11,501 nt of DNA from JAWVZU01 sp033722075 (GTDB taxonomy: Bacteria > Pseudomonadota > Gammaproteobacteria > Xanthomonadales > SZUA-38), in contig JAWVZU010000120.1 of NCBI GenBank assembly GCA_033722075.1, positions 1 to 11,501 of the forward strand, read 5' to 3'. The position numbers were made by a program, and so were the translations under genes. Shown one piece after another: positions 1 through 6,292 of the stretch. Below the pieces are notes generated by a model. The model was not told the DNA's origin, searched no databases, and saw nothing but the letters and a program-made list of their open reading frames with translations. Positions within the stretch are counted from its first letter, which is position 1. Each line of letters starts with the position of its first letter.

Positions 1-1812
1 GGGAGTACTGCCGAGGCAACGGAGCCGGCAACGCCCACGATTGCGGTGCTGCCGTTTGTCAACATGAGCGGCAGCGAGGACAACGAGTATTTTTCGGATG
101 GGCTGACCGAGACGCTGTTGCATCGGCTCTCCCAGCAGGCCGGGTTGCGGGTTGCCGCGCGCACGTCCAGCTTTGCCTTCAAGGACAAGGACTCGGACAT
201 TAGCGAGATTGCGGATAAGCTCGTCGTCGACAACGTCCTGGAAGGCAGCGTGCAACGGGCCGGCAACCAGGTGCGTATCACCGCCCAGATCATCCAGGCC
301 AGCGACGGCTTTCATCTCTGGTCGGCCACCTATGACCGAGAGCTGGACAACATCTTTGCCGTCCAGGACGAGATTGCGGGCGAGGTCTCCGAGGCACTGC
401 TCGGATCGTTGCTGGCTTCGGGCCCCGAGGGAACCCAGGAATCCGGCGGCACCACCAACGCCGAAGCGTACGATCTCTACCTGCAGGCGCTGGCCAGGAA
501 CCGCGACCGGACCGAACGCAGCCTGGTGGAGAGCGAGCGCCTGCTGCGCCGTGCCCTGGACCTGGACCCGGACTTTGCGCTGGCCTGGTCGGCCTTGGCG
601 GAAACCCTCATGGATCATGCAAGTGTCGCCGGCATGGATCGCTTCGAGGTCGAGGAGGATGTGCTCGCCGCGGCTCGGCGGGGCGTTGAGCTGGCCCCGG
701 AGTTCTCCCGGACCGTGACCACGCTGGGCCATGCCCAGCTGTTCATCTTCCAGCATCTATCGGCCAGGGAGACCTTCGAGCGAGCGGTCTCGCTGAACCC
801 GAATGACGCCTGGGCCCTGTCAGGACTCAAGGATTCGCTCTTCAGCACGGGCGATATTGCCGGTGCCATTCGCGTCACGCAGCGGGCGCTCGCGCTGGAT
901 CCGCTCGACACCCAGCTGCGGCTGAACAGTACCTATATCTTCATCACTGCCGGGCAGATCGACCGCGCCATCGAGATCGCCGAGTCCGTGCTCGCCGAAG
1001 ATCCGGATTCGGTCAATGGCCTGTCCGCGCTGGCTAACGTGTACTACCGGACCGGCGGCTATGCCGAGGCCGTCCCGCTCTATCTCAGGGTCCTCGAGGT
1101 CAACCCCAATTATGCGAACTACATGCTGCGCATAGCCGGCATGGTCTGGGAACTCGGGCAAAAGGATCTCGCCCTGCAATGGGTCGATCGCGCGGCGGAG
1201 CTGGTCCCAGGCTTCGCCGCACGCTACACGGCCATGTTTTTCTGCACCCCGCCCGCGGCGCGATGCGCCGAGCGGGTTCACCTGATGCTCGAGGGCAGCC
1301 CGGAGGACCAGGCCTTTGGCCGCGCAGTGCTGGCCGAACACCGCGAAGACACCGAGGAGGCCATGAAAAATCAGCTGGAAGTGCTCCGGCTGGCGACAGC
1401 CCGTGGCAGCGATTTCAATATGACCATGCACACCGCGCATGCGGCTCGACTGGCCGACGCACTTGGACGCCCCGAGCAGCGGGATGAACTGCTTGCCCCG
1501 CTGATCGAACAGCAAGAGCGCGAAATCAAAGCAGGCGGCCTGAATCAGTACGAGCACTTCTACCTGGCCCAGGCGTACGCCCTGAAGGGCGACGCCGATC
1601 GCGCAGTGGAGCACCTGGCCGAAGCCATCGAAAACGGCGCGCGCTATCTGGACTGGTACCGGAACAGCGGATTTTTCGACGCAGTGCTGGATGATTCGCG
1701 GATCATCGAACTGCTCGAGGAACTCGAGAAAGACAACGAGCGTGAATGGCAGAAGGTGAAGGGCGCCCTGGTCGCGGCCGGACAAATTCCGGACCCACTT
1801 GCAACAGACTAA
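1..1812 (+). CDS. TolB-like domain / TPR repeat protein, 5' end outside window
   Basis: The reading frame is open from base 1 (it begins G-S-T-A-E-A-T-E-P), so the GTG at 46 is not the start and the N-terminus lies upstream of the window. The first recognisable domain starts with IAVLPFVNMSG and continues through YFSDGLTETLL, VLEGSVQRAGNQVRITAQ and DGFHLWSATYDREL-DNIFAVQDEI. This is the TolB N-terminal-like/FlgO-like module seen in two other genes here, and it covers about residues 14-140. The rest, about residues 155-590, is TPR-like helical repeats with signatures such as RRALDLDPDFALAWSALAE, QRALALDPLDTQL and YAEAVPLYLRVLEVNPNYANY. The paralogues at 7716 and 10462 carry a three-helix membrane module before this domain, so the missing part probably encodes the same anchor. 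By that comparison the TolB-like/TPR part should be outside the cytoplasmic membrane. The role is likely scaffolding or sensing; the substrate and partners are unknown. It ends in TAA, 21 bases before the PHP gene. Confidence 0.9.
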   Translation, partial: GSTAEATEPATPTIAVLPFVNMSGSEDNEYFSDGLTETLLHRLSQQAGLRVAARTSSFAFKDKDSDISEIADKLVVDNVLEGSVQRAGNQVRITAQIIQASDGFHLWSATYDRELDNIFAVQDEIAGEVSEALLGSLLASGPEGTQESGGTTNAEAYDLYLQALARNRDRTERSLVESERLLRRALDLDPDFALAWSALAETLMDHASVAGMDRFEVEEDVLAAARRGVELAPEFSRTVTTLGHAQLFIFQHLSARETFERAVSLNPNDAWALSGLKDSLFSTGDIAGAIRVTQRALALDPLDTQLRLNSTYIFITAGQIDRAIEIAESVLAEDPDSVNGLSALANVYYRTGGYAEAVPLYLRVLEVNPNYANYMLRIAGMVWELGQKDLALQWVDRAAELVPGFAARYTAMFFCTPPAARCAERVHLMLEGSPEDQAFGRAVLAEHREDTEEAMKNQLEVLRLATARGSDFNMTMHTAHAARLADALGRPEQRDELLAPLIEQQEREIKAGGLNQYEHFYLAQAYALKGDADRAVEHLAEAIENGARYLDWYRNSGFFDAVLDDSRIIELLEELEKDNEREWQKVKGALVAAGQIPDPLATD

Positions 1813-1833
1813 GCAGGCAGCCATCTACTATCC

Positions 1834-2643
1834 ATGCGCGCTGATCTGCACACCCATACGACCGCGTCCGACGGCGCCCTGCAGCCGCAGACGCTGATCG
1901 ATCGCGCCCTCGAGCAGGGAGTCGAGCTGCTGTCCATTACGGACCACGACACGCTGGACGGATACCGATCGCTGTCGGTACCGGAAGGCTTGACGCTGAT
2001 CCGCGGAATCGAGCTCTCCTCCCGCTGGCAGAAATCCGGAATCCATGTCGTCGGCCTGAACGTGCGAGGCGAGGCCATGGACGGGGCGATCGCGAACCAG
2101 AAACGGGCAAGGGCGGACCGGGCGGCGCAGATCGCGGACCGGTTGCACCGGGCAACCGGCGTGGACCTCCTGGAAGCGGCGCGAACCGAGGCTGGCCACA
2201 GTCAGGTGGGGCGTCCCCATTTTGCCCGGGCAATGGTGGCGGCAGGCCTGGTCGGCGATGCCGCCGACGCGTTTCGTCGCTATCTCGGTCGCGGCAAGGT
2301 CGGTGACATCCGCCAGCACTGGCCCGGCCTGGGGCGCGTTGTCGGCTGGATTCGGGATGCGGGCGGGATTGCCGTACTGGCTCATCCGGCCCGCTATCGC
2401 ATGACGGCAACCCGCCTGAAGAAACTCCTGACCAGCTTCAAGGCTGTTGGCGGGGAAGCCATGGAGGTTGTTTCGGGAACTCAGAATCCTCAGGTCACGC
2501 AAAACCTGGCCGACATGTGCGAGGCGTTCGGCCTGTTGGCCTCCTGCGGCTCCGACTTCCATCAGCCGGCCGGCCCTTGGTCGGAGCTTGGCCGCTACGC
2601 GCCGCTACCGGATCACTGTCGGCCCGTGTGGGACGCCTGGTAG
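1834..2643 (+). CDS. rnm: PHP-domain phosphoesterase, RNase AM / 3',5'-nucleoside bisphosphate phosphatase (YciV/TrpH type)
   Basis: A 269-residue PHP-family metal-dependent phosphoesterase, close to the usual length of about 280-290. All expected metal-ligand motifs are visible: DLHTHTTASDG (H7, H9, D14), ITDHDT (D37, H38), RGIELSS (E60), HVVGLN (H71), VLAHPARY (H184) and GSDFHQP (D241, H243). The VGRPHFARAM segment at about 125-134 is typical of the YciV/TrpH subgroup. Members of this group hydrolyse 3',5'-nucleoside bisphosphates. In E. coli the enzyme is a 5'-3' exoribonuclease that trims short RNAs and rRNA 5' ends; the protein is cytosolic. The ATG at 1834 places MRADLHTHT directly at the first motif, as in the family, although no good Shine-Dalgarno sequence precedes it. 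It follows the TPR gene by 21 bases and may be read from the same transcript. The usual neighbours of trpH in other gammaproteobacteria (yciO, trp genes) are absent. Its TAG is 3 bases from the stop of the convergent gene. Confidence 0.9.
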   Translation: MRADLHTHTTASDGALQPQTLIDRALEQGVELLSITDHDTLDGYRSLSVPEGLTLIRGIELSSRWQKSGIHVVGLNVRGEAMDGAIANQKRARADRAAQIADRLHRATGVDLLEAARTEAGHSQVGRPHFARAMVAAGLVGDAADAFRRYLGRGKVGDIRQHWPGLGRVVGWIRDAGGIAVLAHPARYRMTATRLKKLLTSFKAVGGEAMEVVSGTQNPQVTQNLADMCEAFGLLASCGSDFHQPAGPWSELGRYAPLPDHCRPVWDAW

Positions 2644-2646
2644 AGC

Positions 2647-3225
2647 TCAGCCTTCCTCGACTCGGCGGTAAGTGCCCTCTGAGACCACCTGCCATTCTCC
2701 CTCCGGCGTGGCGATGAAGGTGCGGTTGCCCCAGGTGTCCTCATCGATGATCCAGAAGGTGTCCCGAACCTGGTTGATCGTACCGTCGGGAGAAGCACCC
2801 TGGATGCGGACTTCCCGCTCATGGGTCTGCGGATCCAGTACGCTCATGAAACCGCTCCCCGCGCGGCCATCGCGAAAAATCCCGGCCACTTCAATTCGCT
2901 CCGTCGTCGGATCGAATCGGTAGAAGCCCTCGCCCAGCGGTCGCGCCTCGCCGCGCTCGGGAATATGGGTCGTCAGGGTGTATTTCAGTATCTGCTTTGG
3001 CCGGTCGTACCATTCGTAGCGGACCAAGAAAAAGTACTCCGTTCCCGATTGAGCGGTGAGCGTGTCGCCTCGAAACGCGCCGACGTAGGGCTCCAGCAAT
3101 CGCATGTCCTCGACGCTCGCAGTCGGCCAGTCGACCTTCGCGAAGTCAACGGGGTGCTCTTCCGCCCAAACGCTGCCCGCAAAAGCCATGAAAACAAGTG
3201 CCCGCATTGTCGCTTTCAATGCCAT
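2647..3225 (-). CDS. secreted protein of unknown function, predicted beta-rich
   Basis: A 192-residue protein that I do not recognise. The N-terminus is a classical Sec signal peptide: MALKATMRAL, then a hydrophobic stretch, ending SVWA-EE with likely cleavage after residue 21. The mature part (about 171 residues) alternates hydrophobic and polar residues in short strands (YFFLVRYEWYD, KYTLTTHIPE, GEGFYRFDPTTERIEVAG, REVRIQGASPDGTINQVRDT, WGNRTFIATPEGEWQVVSEG). It has no cysteine in the mature region and is rich in aromatic residues and glycine, which suggests a lipocalin- or nitrobindin-like beta-barrel. That fold guess is inference only. The start is set by a strong GGGAGGGG ribosome binding site five bases upstream. 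An in-frame start 15 codons further up (MELPYGRT) would destroy the signal peptide and is rejected. It is the last minus-strand gene, separated from the CULT gene by 154 bases that hold a REPIN-like hairpin, so it may have its own promoter; none is obvious. Confidence 0.8.
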   Translation of the reverse strand: MALKATMRALVFMAFAGSVWAEEHPVDFAKVDWPTASVEDMRLLEPYVGAFRGDTLTAQSGTEYFFLVRYEWYDRPKQILKYTLTTHIPERGEARPLGEGFYRFDPTTERIEVAGIFRDGRAGSGFMSVLDPQTHEREVRIQGASPDGTINQVRDTFWIIDEDTWGNRTFIATPEGEWQVVSEGTYRRVEEG

Positions 3226-3230
3226 GTCAG

Positions 3231-3238
3231 CCCCTCCC
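3231..3238 (-). promoter_or_regulatory. ribosome binding site deciding the start at 3225
   Basis: Read on the minus strand, GGGAGGGG lies five bases before the ATG at 3225. This supports that start over the longer frame beginning at 3270, and it leaves the signal peptide at the N-terminus. Confidence 0.7.
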
Positions 3239-3322
3239 GACCGCAAGGTCCTACCGTAAGGAAGCTCCACCGGCGACGGCGTCTGTCGGACGTCACGACC
3301 TGGTTGCCCTGCTTGCTCTATT

Positions 3323-3374
3323 TCGCGATCAAGGGGATCGCTCCCGGCTAGTTGGAGCGACGCCTTCGTCGCGA
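3323..3374. repeat. REPIN-like inverted pair of REP hairpins
   Basis: Two similar palindromic units face each other. The left unit (3323-3344), read on the minus strand, is GGAGCGATCCCC then TTGATCGCGA. The right unit (3354-3374), read on the plus strand, is GGAGCGACGCC then TTCGTCGCGA. Each forms its own hairpin: GCGATC/GATCGC at 3325-3330 and 3336-3341, and GCGACG/CGTCGC at 3357-3362 and 3367-3372. The TCGCTCC/GGAGCGA arms (3338-3344 and 3354-3360) also pair across a 9-base loop. The GGAGCG...CGCGA layout with a central stem matches the general form of REP sequences in Pseudomonas and Lysobacterales. It lies between two co-oriented genes, just 3' of the CULT gene. It may protect the 3' end of that message or attenuate readthrough. 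There is no T-tract, so it is not a classical intrinsic terminator. Confidence 0.65.
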
Positions 3375-3379
3375 TGCGG

Positions 3380-3748
3380 CTACGCCTCCCGCGTCAGCTG
3401 ATCGAGCAGCAGCCCGAAGAACCCATCGCTACCGGAGTGGAAATACCAGCCGAGGTGGCACATGCAGGAATCACAGATCGCGACTTGCCAGGCATAGGCT
3501 GCAAACCACGTGTGCGCGCGGGTTGCATCACCAATGACATCGCAACCCTCCGCTTGGGCAAAGGCGCCGAGCAGGAACACGAAACCGGCAGGATTGGCCT
3601 GGACATGCTCGTGCAGGCCCTCGACTTCGATGGCGTGCTTGTCGTGAGTAATCACATTGCCGCAGCGGCGGCAGCGACGGGCGGCGTCTTCGTGCTGTTC
3701 TTCTTCGACCTCCTCGGAGGTTTCGGTCGCGTCCGCCAGCTCAACCAT
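3380..3748 (-). CDS. cereblon-like CULT domain protein
   Basis: A 122-residue stand-alone CULT domain (cereblon domain of unknown activity, binding cellular ligands and thalidomide). After an acidic tail (residues 8-21) the domain runs from about 24 to 118. Four zinc cysteines are present: C26-x2-C29 and C92-x2-C95. NPAGFV at 52-57 parallels NPHGYV of human cereblon. The ligand pocket segment H79-T-W81-FAAYA-W87-QVAIC-DSC-MCHLG-W101-Y-F103 has the same residues and spacing as H378/W380/W386/W400/F402 of cereblon, so the tri-tryptophan cage is intact. There is no Lon-like or DDB1-binding region, so it cannot act as an E3 substrate receptor. In size and layout it resembles the bacterial protein MsCI4 of Magnetospirillum. 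There is no signal peptide, so it is cytosolic. The native bacterial ligand is not known; C-terminal cyclic imides or uridine-like compounds have been discussed for the family. Its ATG overlaps the stop of the upstream propeller gene by 8 bases (ATGGTTGA), implying coupled translation. Confidence 0.9.
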   Translation of the reverse strand: MVELADATETSEEVEEEQHEDAARRCRRCGNVITHDKHAIEVEGLHEHVQANPAGFVFLLGAFAQAEGCDVIGDATRAHTWFAAYAWQVAICDSCMCHLGWYFHSGSDGFFGLLLDQLTREA

Positions 3749-4841
3749 CGGACTCGATCGACGCCATGGGGAGGCGCGCGATTTCCGGCGCCACCAGGCT
3801 GCCGATGTACAGGTAATCCCCGGTCTCCACGGCGGTCGTATTGATCGGGTAGCCGCCGTCCGGGTCCTGGAGATTCACCAGCACTGCACCGTTCGCATCG
3901 ATTGCGACTACATGCCCGTACGGCTGCGCCTTGGGCCGCAGCATGGACGGAAGACGCTGCACGACCTTGCGCAGAAACGGCTTGTCGGACATCGAGTCCA
4001 GAAGCCGATTGCGCGGTGAGACCAATGCCAGCCAAAAACGGCCGTCCTGGCCGGTACTGATGTTGTCCGGAAAACCCGGGAGTTCATCGATGACGACCTC
4101 GGCCTGTCCCGCTTTCGGCCCGGTCAGCCAGTACTTCAGAACCCGGTACATGCCGGTTTCGTTGACCAGCACGAAGGACTGGTCGGGGCTGACGGCAACC
4201 CCATTGGCGAAGCTGATACCCGCAAGCAGTGTCGTCGCAGTTTCGGTCGCCGGATCGTAGACCAGGAGCCTTCCATTCGGCCGGTGCTCCATCAGGTCCA
4301 GCAGGCTGCCCTGCATGGTGCCGCCGCTTTCGAGCGCACCGAAGCGAGTCGATGCATCGGAGAAGAAGATTCGCCCATCCTCGGCACAGTCGACATCATC
4401 GGCGTAGCGGATCGCCACGCCGTCGGCCTCGTCTGCCAGCACACGGACAGTAGCGTCCGGTCCAATCGCGAGCAGGCCTCGGAAGGCATCGGCAACGATC
4501 AGATCGCCGTTCGGCGCGAAGTCGATCCCGAGAGGACGGCCTCCGGTTTCCGCCCAGCCGACGGGGTTGCGGCCGTCCGGATCAAGCGTGACGATCCAGC
4601 CTTCGTGAGAGGCGGCAAAAATCCGCCCGTCCTCGGCCACGGCGATGTCTTCCGGACCGTGAAATTCACCGATCGGCAGCTTTTCGAGATCAGCCAGACG
4701 CGTGTTCGACTCGAATGGACCGACATAGCCCGGGTTGCGCGGCGCGGTCCATGCGGCCGGGTCTATAGCGACGGGCCATGAAACCAGGTAAACCATGGCC
4801 GCGAGAAACACCAGCGCCAGTCCGATCAGAACAGGCTTCAT
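3741..4841 (-). CDS. strictosidine synthase-like beta-propeller, membrane-anchored (APMAP-type)
   Basis: A protein of about 366 residues of the strictosidine synthase/SMP-30 superfamily. One N-terminal hydrophobic segment (about residues 3-22, KPVLIGLALVFLAAMVYLVS) acts as an anchor or uncleaved signal, so the six-bladed propeller should face the periplasm. Family signatures appear in order: HGPEDIAV, GRPLGIDFAPNG, YADDVDCAEDGRIFFSDAS, NGRLLVYDPATETATTLL, ISFANGVAVS, RVLKYWLTGPKAG, ELPGFPDNISTGQDGRFW and GDYLYIGSL. Despite the name, bacterial members lack known Pictet-Spengler activity and resemble APMAP or lactonase/esterase-like hydrolases; the substrate is unknown. The start is either ATG 4841 or the in-frame GTG two codons upstream at 4847. 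ATG is preferred on codon grounds, and neither has a strong ribosome site. It begins 15 bases after the yajD stop, and its TGA overlaps the start of the CULT gene, so the three probably share a transcript. Confidence 0.88.
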   Translation of the reverse strand: MKPVLIGLALVFLAAMVYLVSWPVAIDPAAWTAPRNPGYVGPFESNTRLADLEKLPIGEFHGPEDIAVAEDGRIFAASHEGWIVTLDPDGRNPVGWAETGGRPLGIDFAPNGDLIVADAFRGLLAIGPDATVRVLADEADGVAIRYADDVDCAEDGRIFFSDASTRFGALESGGTMQGSLLDLMEHRPNGRLLVYDPATETATTLLAGISFANGVAVSPDQSFVLVNETGMYRVLKYWLTGPKAGQAEVVIDELPGFPDNISTGQDGRFWLALVSPRNRLLDSMSDKPFLRKVVQRLPSMLRPKAQPYGHVVAIDANGAVLVNLQDPDGGYPINTTAVETGDYLYIGSLVAPEIARLPMASIESDG

Positions 4842-4856
4842 TGCCACGTGTTCTGC

Positions 4857-5234
4857 TCAATCATCCGATTTCGAGGACCTGCGCCCGAGCAAGTCTGCCA
4901 GCCCTTCGAAAGGCCGCGATGTCGCGGGTCCGGTGGTTTTCCCTTTGTCGTCGGCGGCCGCGGCCTGGCGCTGGTGCTCGTTGTCGTGGCAATAGAGACA
5001 CAGCAGCTCCCAGTTGGAGCCGTCGGGAGGATTGTCGTCGTGGTCGTGATTGCGATGGTGAACGGTGAGTTCGTGGACGTTGGCGCGGGTGAACTCCCGG
5101 CCACACCGACCGCAGACCCATGGATACATCTTCAGGGCACGCTCGCGGTAGCCTTGCTCACGTTTTCGCGCCGCCTGATTGGCCGCCGCAACCGCTGCAT
5201 CCAGCCTATCCTGCTTCGCCTTCGGGTCAGACAT
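4857..5234 (-). CDS. yajD: YajD-family HNH nuclease
   Basis: A 125-residue HNH protein very similar to E. coli YajD. The core GYRERALKMYPWVCGRCGRE (29-48) is followed by ELTVHH-RNHDHDDNPPDGSNW and ELLCLYCHDNEH. The zinc-binding pairs C41-x2-C44 and C79-x2-C82 frame the HNH motif, with H59-H60 as the catalytic/metal region and H83/H87 at the C-terminal end. A charged extension of about 28 residues precedes the core and is longer than in E. coli. YajD is a widely conserved stand-alone HNH protein without a firmly assigned role; DNA or RNA cleavage is inferred from the fold. The ATG at 5234 has a strong GGGAGGA ribosome site, about 8 bases upstream. An 88-base gap separates it from the upstream regulator gene, and the propeller gene starts 15 bases after its TGA. 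Nothing nearby marks it as a homing endonuclease or defence nuclease. Confidence 0.92.
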   Translation of the reverse strand: MSDPKAKQDRLDAAVAAANQAARKREQGYRERALKMYPWVCGRCGREFTRANVHELTVHHRNHDHDDNPPDGSNWELLCLYCHDNEHQRQAAAADDKGKTTGPATSRPFEGLADLLGRRSSKSDD

Positions 5235-5322
5235 GGAATCGTCCTCCCGCTATCACGTCATGACGGCTCGATATTCTCACGGATCCGTGCAGTTCTGCGA
5301 ATATGCGCCCGGGCAAACGAGT

Positions 5323-5751
5323 TCACGTCGGTGGACCGGTTGCGATCCAGTTGACGACGCCGACAATGAGCGCCAGCAGAATCAGTGCAATCACGACGAT
5401 GACACCGCCGATCAGCCATCGTCGCCCGACCGCCCCGGTCTTTGAGCGCCTGATCGATGGGATCAGTCGGTATCCGGCGCCTGGGATGGCCTCGACATAT
5501 CGCGGTCGCCCCGGGTCATCTTCAAGCGACTTTCTCAGCCGCACGATTTCCGTCTCCAACGTCTCGGTTTGTGCTTCGCCCCGCCAGACTCGCTCGATCA
5601 GAGTGCGCGGAGAGACCGGATCCGGTGCTTCACGAGCCAGCGCCATGAAAACTTCGAACGAAAGCCGGGACAATTCAACCTCGACGTCCCCGCGGTAGAC
5701 CCGCCGCCTCAGTGGGTCGATCCGCAGATCGTCGATATGGAAATCAGTCAT
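5323..5751 (-). CDS. minimal CadC/ToxR-like membrane-tethered winged-helix regulator
   Basis: A 142-residue protein with an OmpR/PhoB-type winged-helix domain at about residues 5-98. Visible parts are VELSRLSFEVFMALAREAPD, PVSPRTLIERVW, the recognition-helix region TETLETEIVRLRKSLEDD, and the closing wing RPRYVEAIPGAGYRLIP. A basic linker leads to one strong transmembrane helix (about 112-134, WLIGGVIVVIALILLALIVGVV), followed by only about 8 residues (NWIATGPP-T). It therefore has the DNA-binding and anchoring parts of CadC/ToxR but no periplasmic sensor, so any signal must come from a partner or from the membrane. The chosen ATG at 5751 gives the exact wHTH N-terminus; a longer frame from 6162 would only read the upstream gene out of frame. 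The start overlaps the DUF4124 gene stop by 8 bases (ATGACTGA), with GGGG four bases upstream as a modest ribosome site. The DNA target is unknown; the divergent TolB-like/TPR gene or its own cluster are reasonable guesses. Confidence 0.85.
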   Translation of the reverse strand: MTDFHIDDLRIDPLRRRVYRGDVEVELSRLSFEVFMALAREAPDPVSPRTLIERVWRGEAQTETLETEIVRLRKSLEDDPGRPRYVEAIPGAGYRLIPSIRRSKTGAVGRRWLIGGVIVVIALILLALIVGVVNWIATGPPT

Positions 5752-6253
5752 GTCGCCCCAGCAAAGCATCGCGGACGGCGGGCTGACGGCCAAGCCCTGC
5801 CTCGCGCAGGCGACGATAGCGCTCGACATAAGCATCCGGACAACAACCGACCCGCCGATCACCGGTGCATACGGGAATCTCGAAGACGCACGTGTCCATC
5901 TGCCGGTCGTCTCCACTGGCGCAGCCGAAGAACTGTGCCGAGCATTGCCGGAACTGTGATTGTCCGGTGGGGCGTGCCGGCAGGCCGGGAACAACCTGAG
6001 GGGGCTGGGGCCTTCGCCTGGGCGTGCCCGAAACCGGAGGCTGGCGGGGTTTCGGCTCGACCTGCTGCAACTCGCCCAGCCAGCGTCTGAGGACCGCTGG
6101 ATCATCAGCATAGCCCGCCTCCGCCGGCAACTGGTCCGAAGATTCCGCACAGGGGAGATCACTGAATCTCACGTCTCCCGCCGAATCGACGCAGCGATAG
6201 ATGTCCCCGGCTCCGGTCCACAGAACTCCGGCGAGGGCCAGGGCCATGATCAT
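5744..6253 (-). CDS. secreted DUF4124 domain protein with Cys-rich C-terminus
   Basis: A 169-residue exported protein. A short hydrophobic N-terminus (MIMALALAGVLWTGAG) precedes the DUF4124 motif DIYRCVDSAGDVRFSDLPC at residues 17-35, a short beta-rich domain common in secreted gammaproteobacterial proteins. A proline- and arginine-rich linker (about 65-97) follows. The C-terminal segment has six cysteines (C104, C111, C122, C129, C137, C138) in QCSAQFFGC, DTCVFEIPVCTG and GCCPDAYVERY, probably disulfide-bonded in the periplasm. Function is unknown. The start is ATG 6253 or the ATG two codons later (6247); GAAGG upstream suits either. The frame is closed 39 bases upstream by the stop of the aminotransferase gene with no other start codon, so the unusually short signal peptide is real. 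The 39-base gap upstream and the 8-base overlap with the regulator downstream make operon membership likely. Linkage to a membrane-tethered regulator raises the possibility that it is the periplasmic partner; that is inference. Confidence 0.82.
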   Translation of the reverse strand: MIMALALAGVLWTGAGDIYRCVDSAGDVRFSDLPCAESSDQLPAEAGYADDPAVLRRWLGELQQVEPKPRQPPVSGTPRRRPQPPQVVPGLPARPTGQSQFRQCSAQFFGCASGDDRQMDTCVFEIPVCTGDRRVGCCPDAYVERYRRLREAGLGRQPAVRDALLGRHD

Positions 6254-6292
6254 GGCGCCTTCGCGGCCGGTCTTTGCAACTGGGTCGGCGTC

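Noticed and set aside
820..1824. 334-codon open frame on the minus strand opposite the first TPR gene
   Set aside because: It mirrors the codon periodicity of the GC-rich plus-strand gene, has no recognisable domain, and the plus-strand frame has clear TPR motifs.
3226..3270. Longer start (MELPYGRT) for the secreted protein
   Set aside because: It would bury the signal peptide 15 residues in; the ATG at 3225 has a strong ribosome site.
3741..4841. Alkaloid biosynthesis enzyme
   Set aside because: Bacterial strictosidine synthase-like propellers are related in fold, but no alkaloid pathway gene is nearby.
4857..5234. Homing endonuclease or defence nuclease for the HNH protein
   Set aside because: It is a plain YajD-family protein with no intron, intein, restriction or phage context.
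5256..5265. Perfect palindrome CGTCATGACG upstream of yajD as an operator
   Set aside because: A single 10-base palindrome is weak evidence, and no convincing promoter could be placed around it.
5752..6162. N-terminal extension of the winged-helix regulator
   Set aside because: The extra 137 residues are the DUF4124 gene read in another frame; the wHTH domain begins just after the ATG at 5751.
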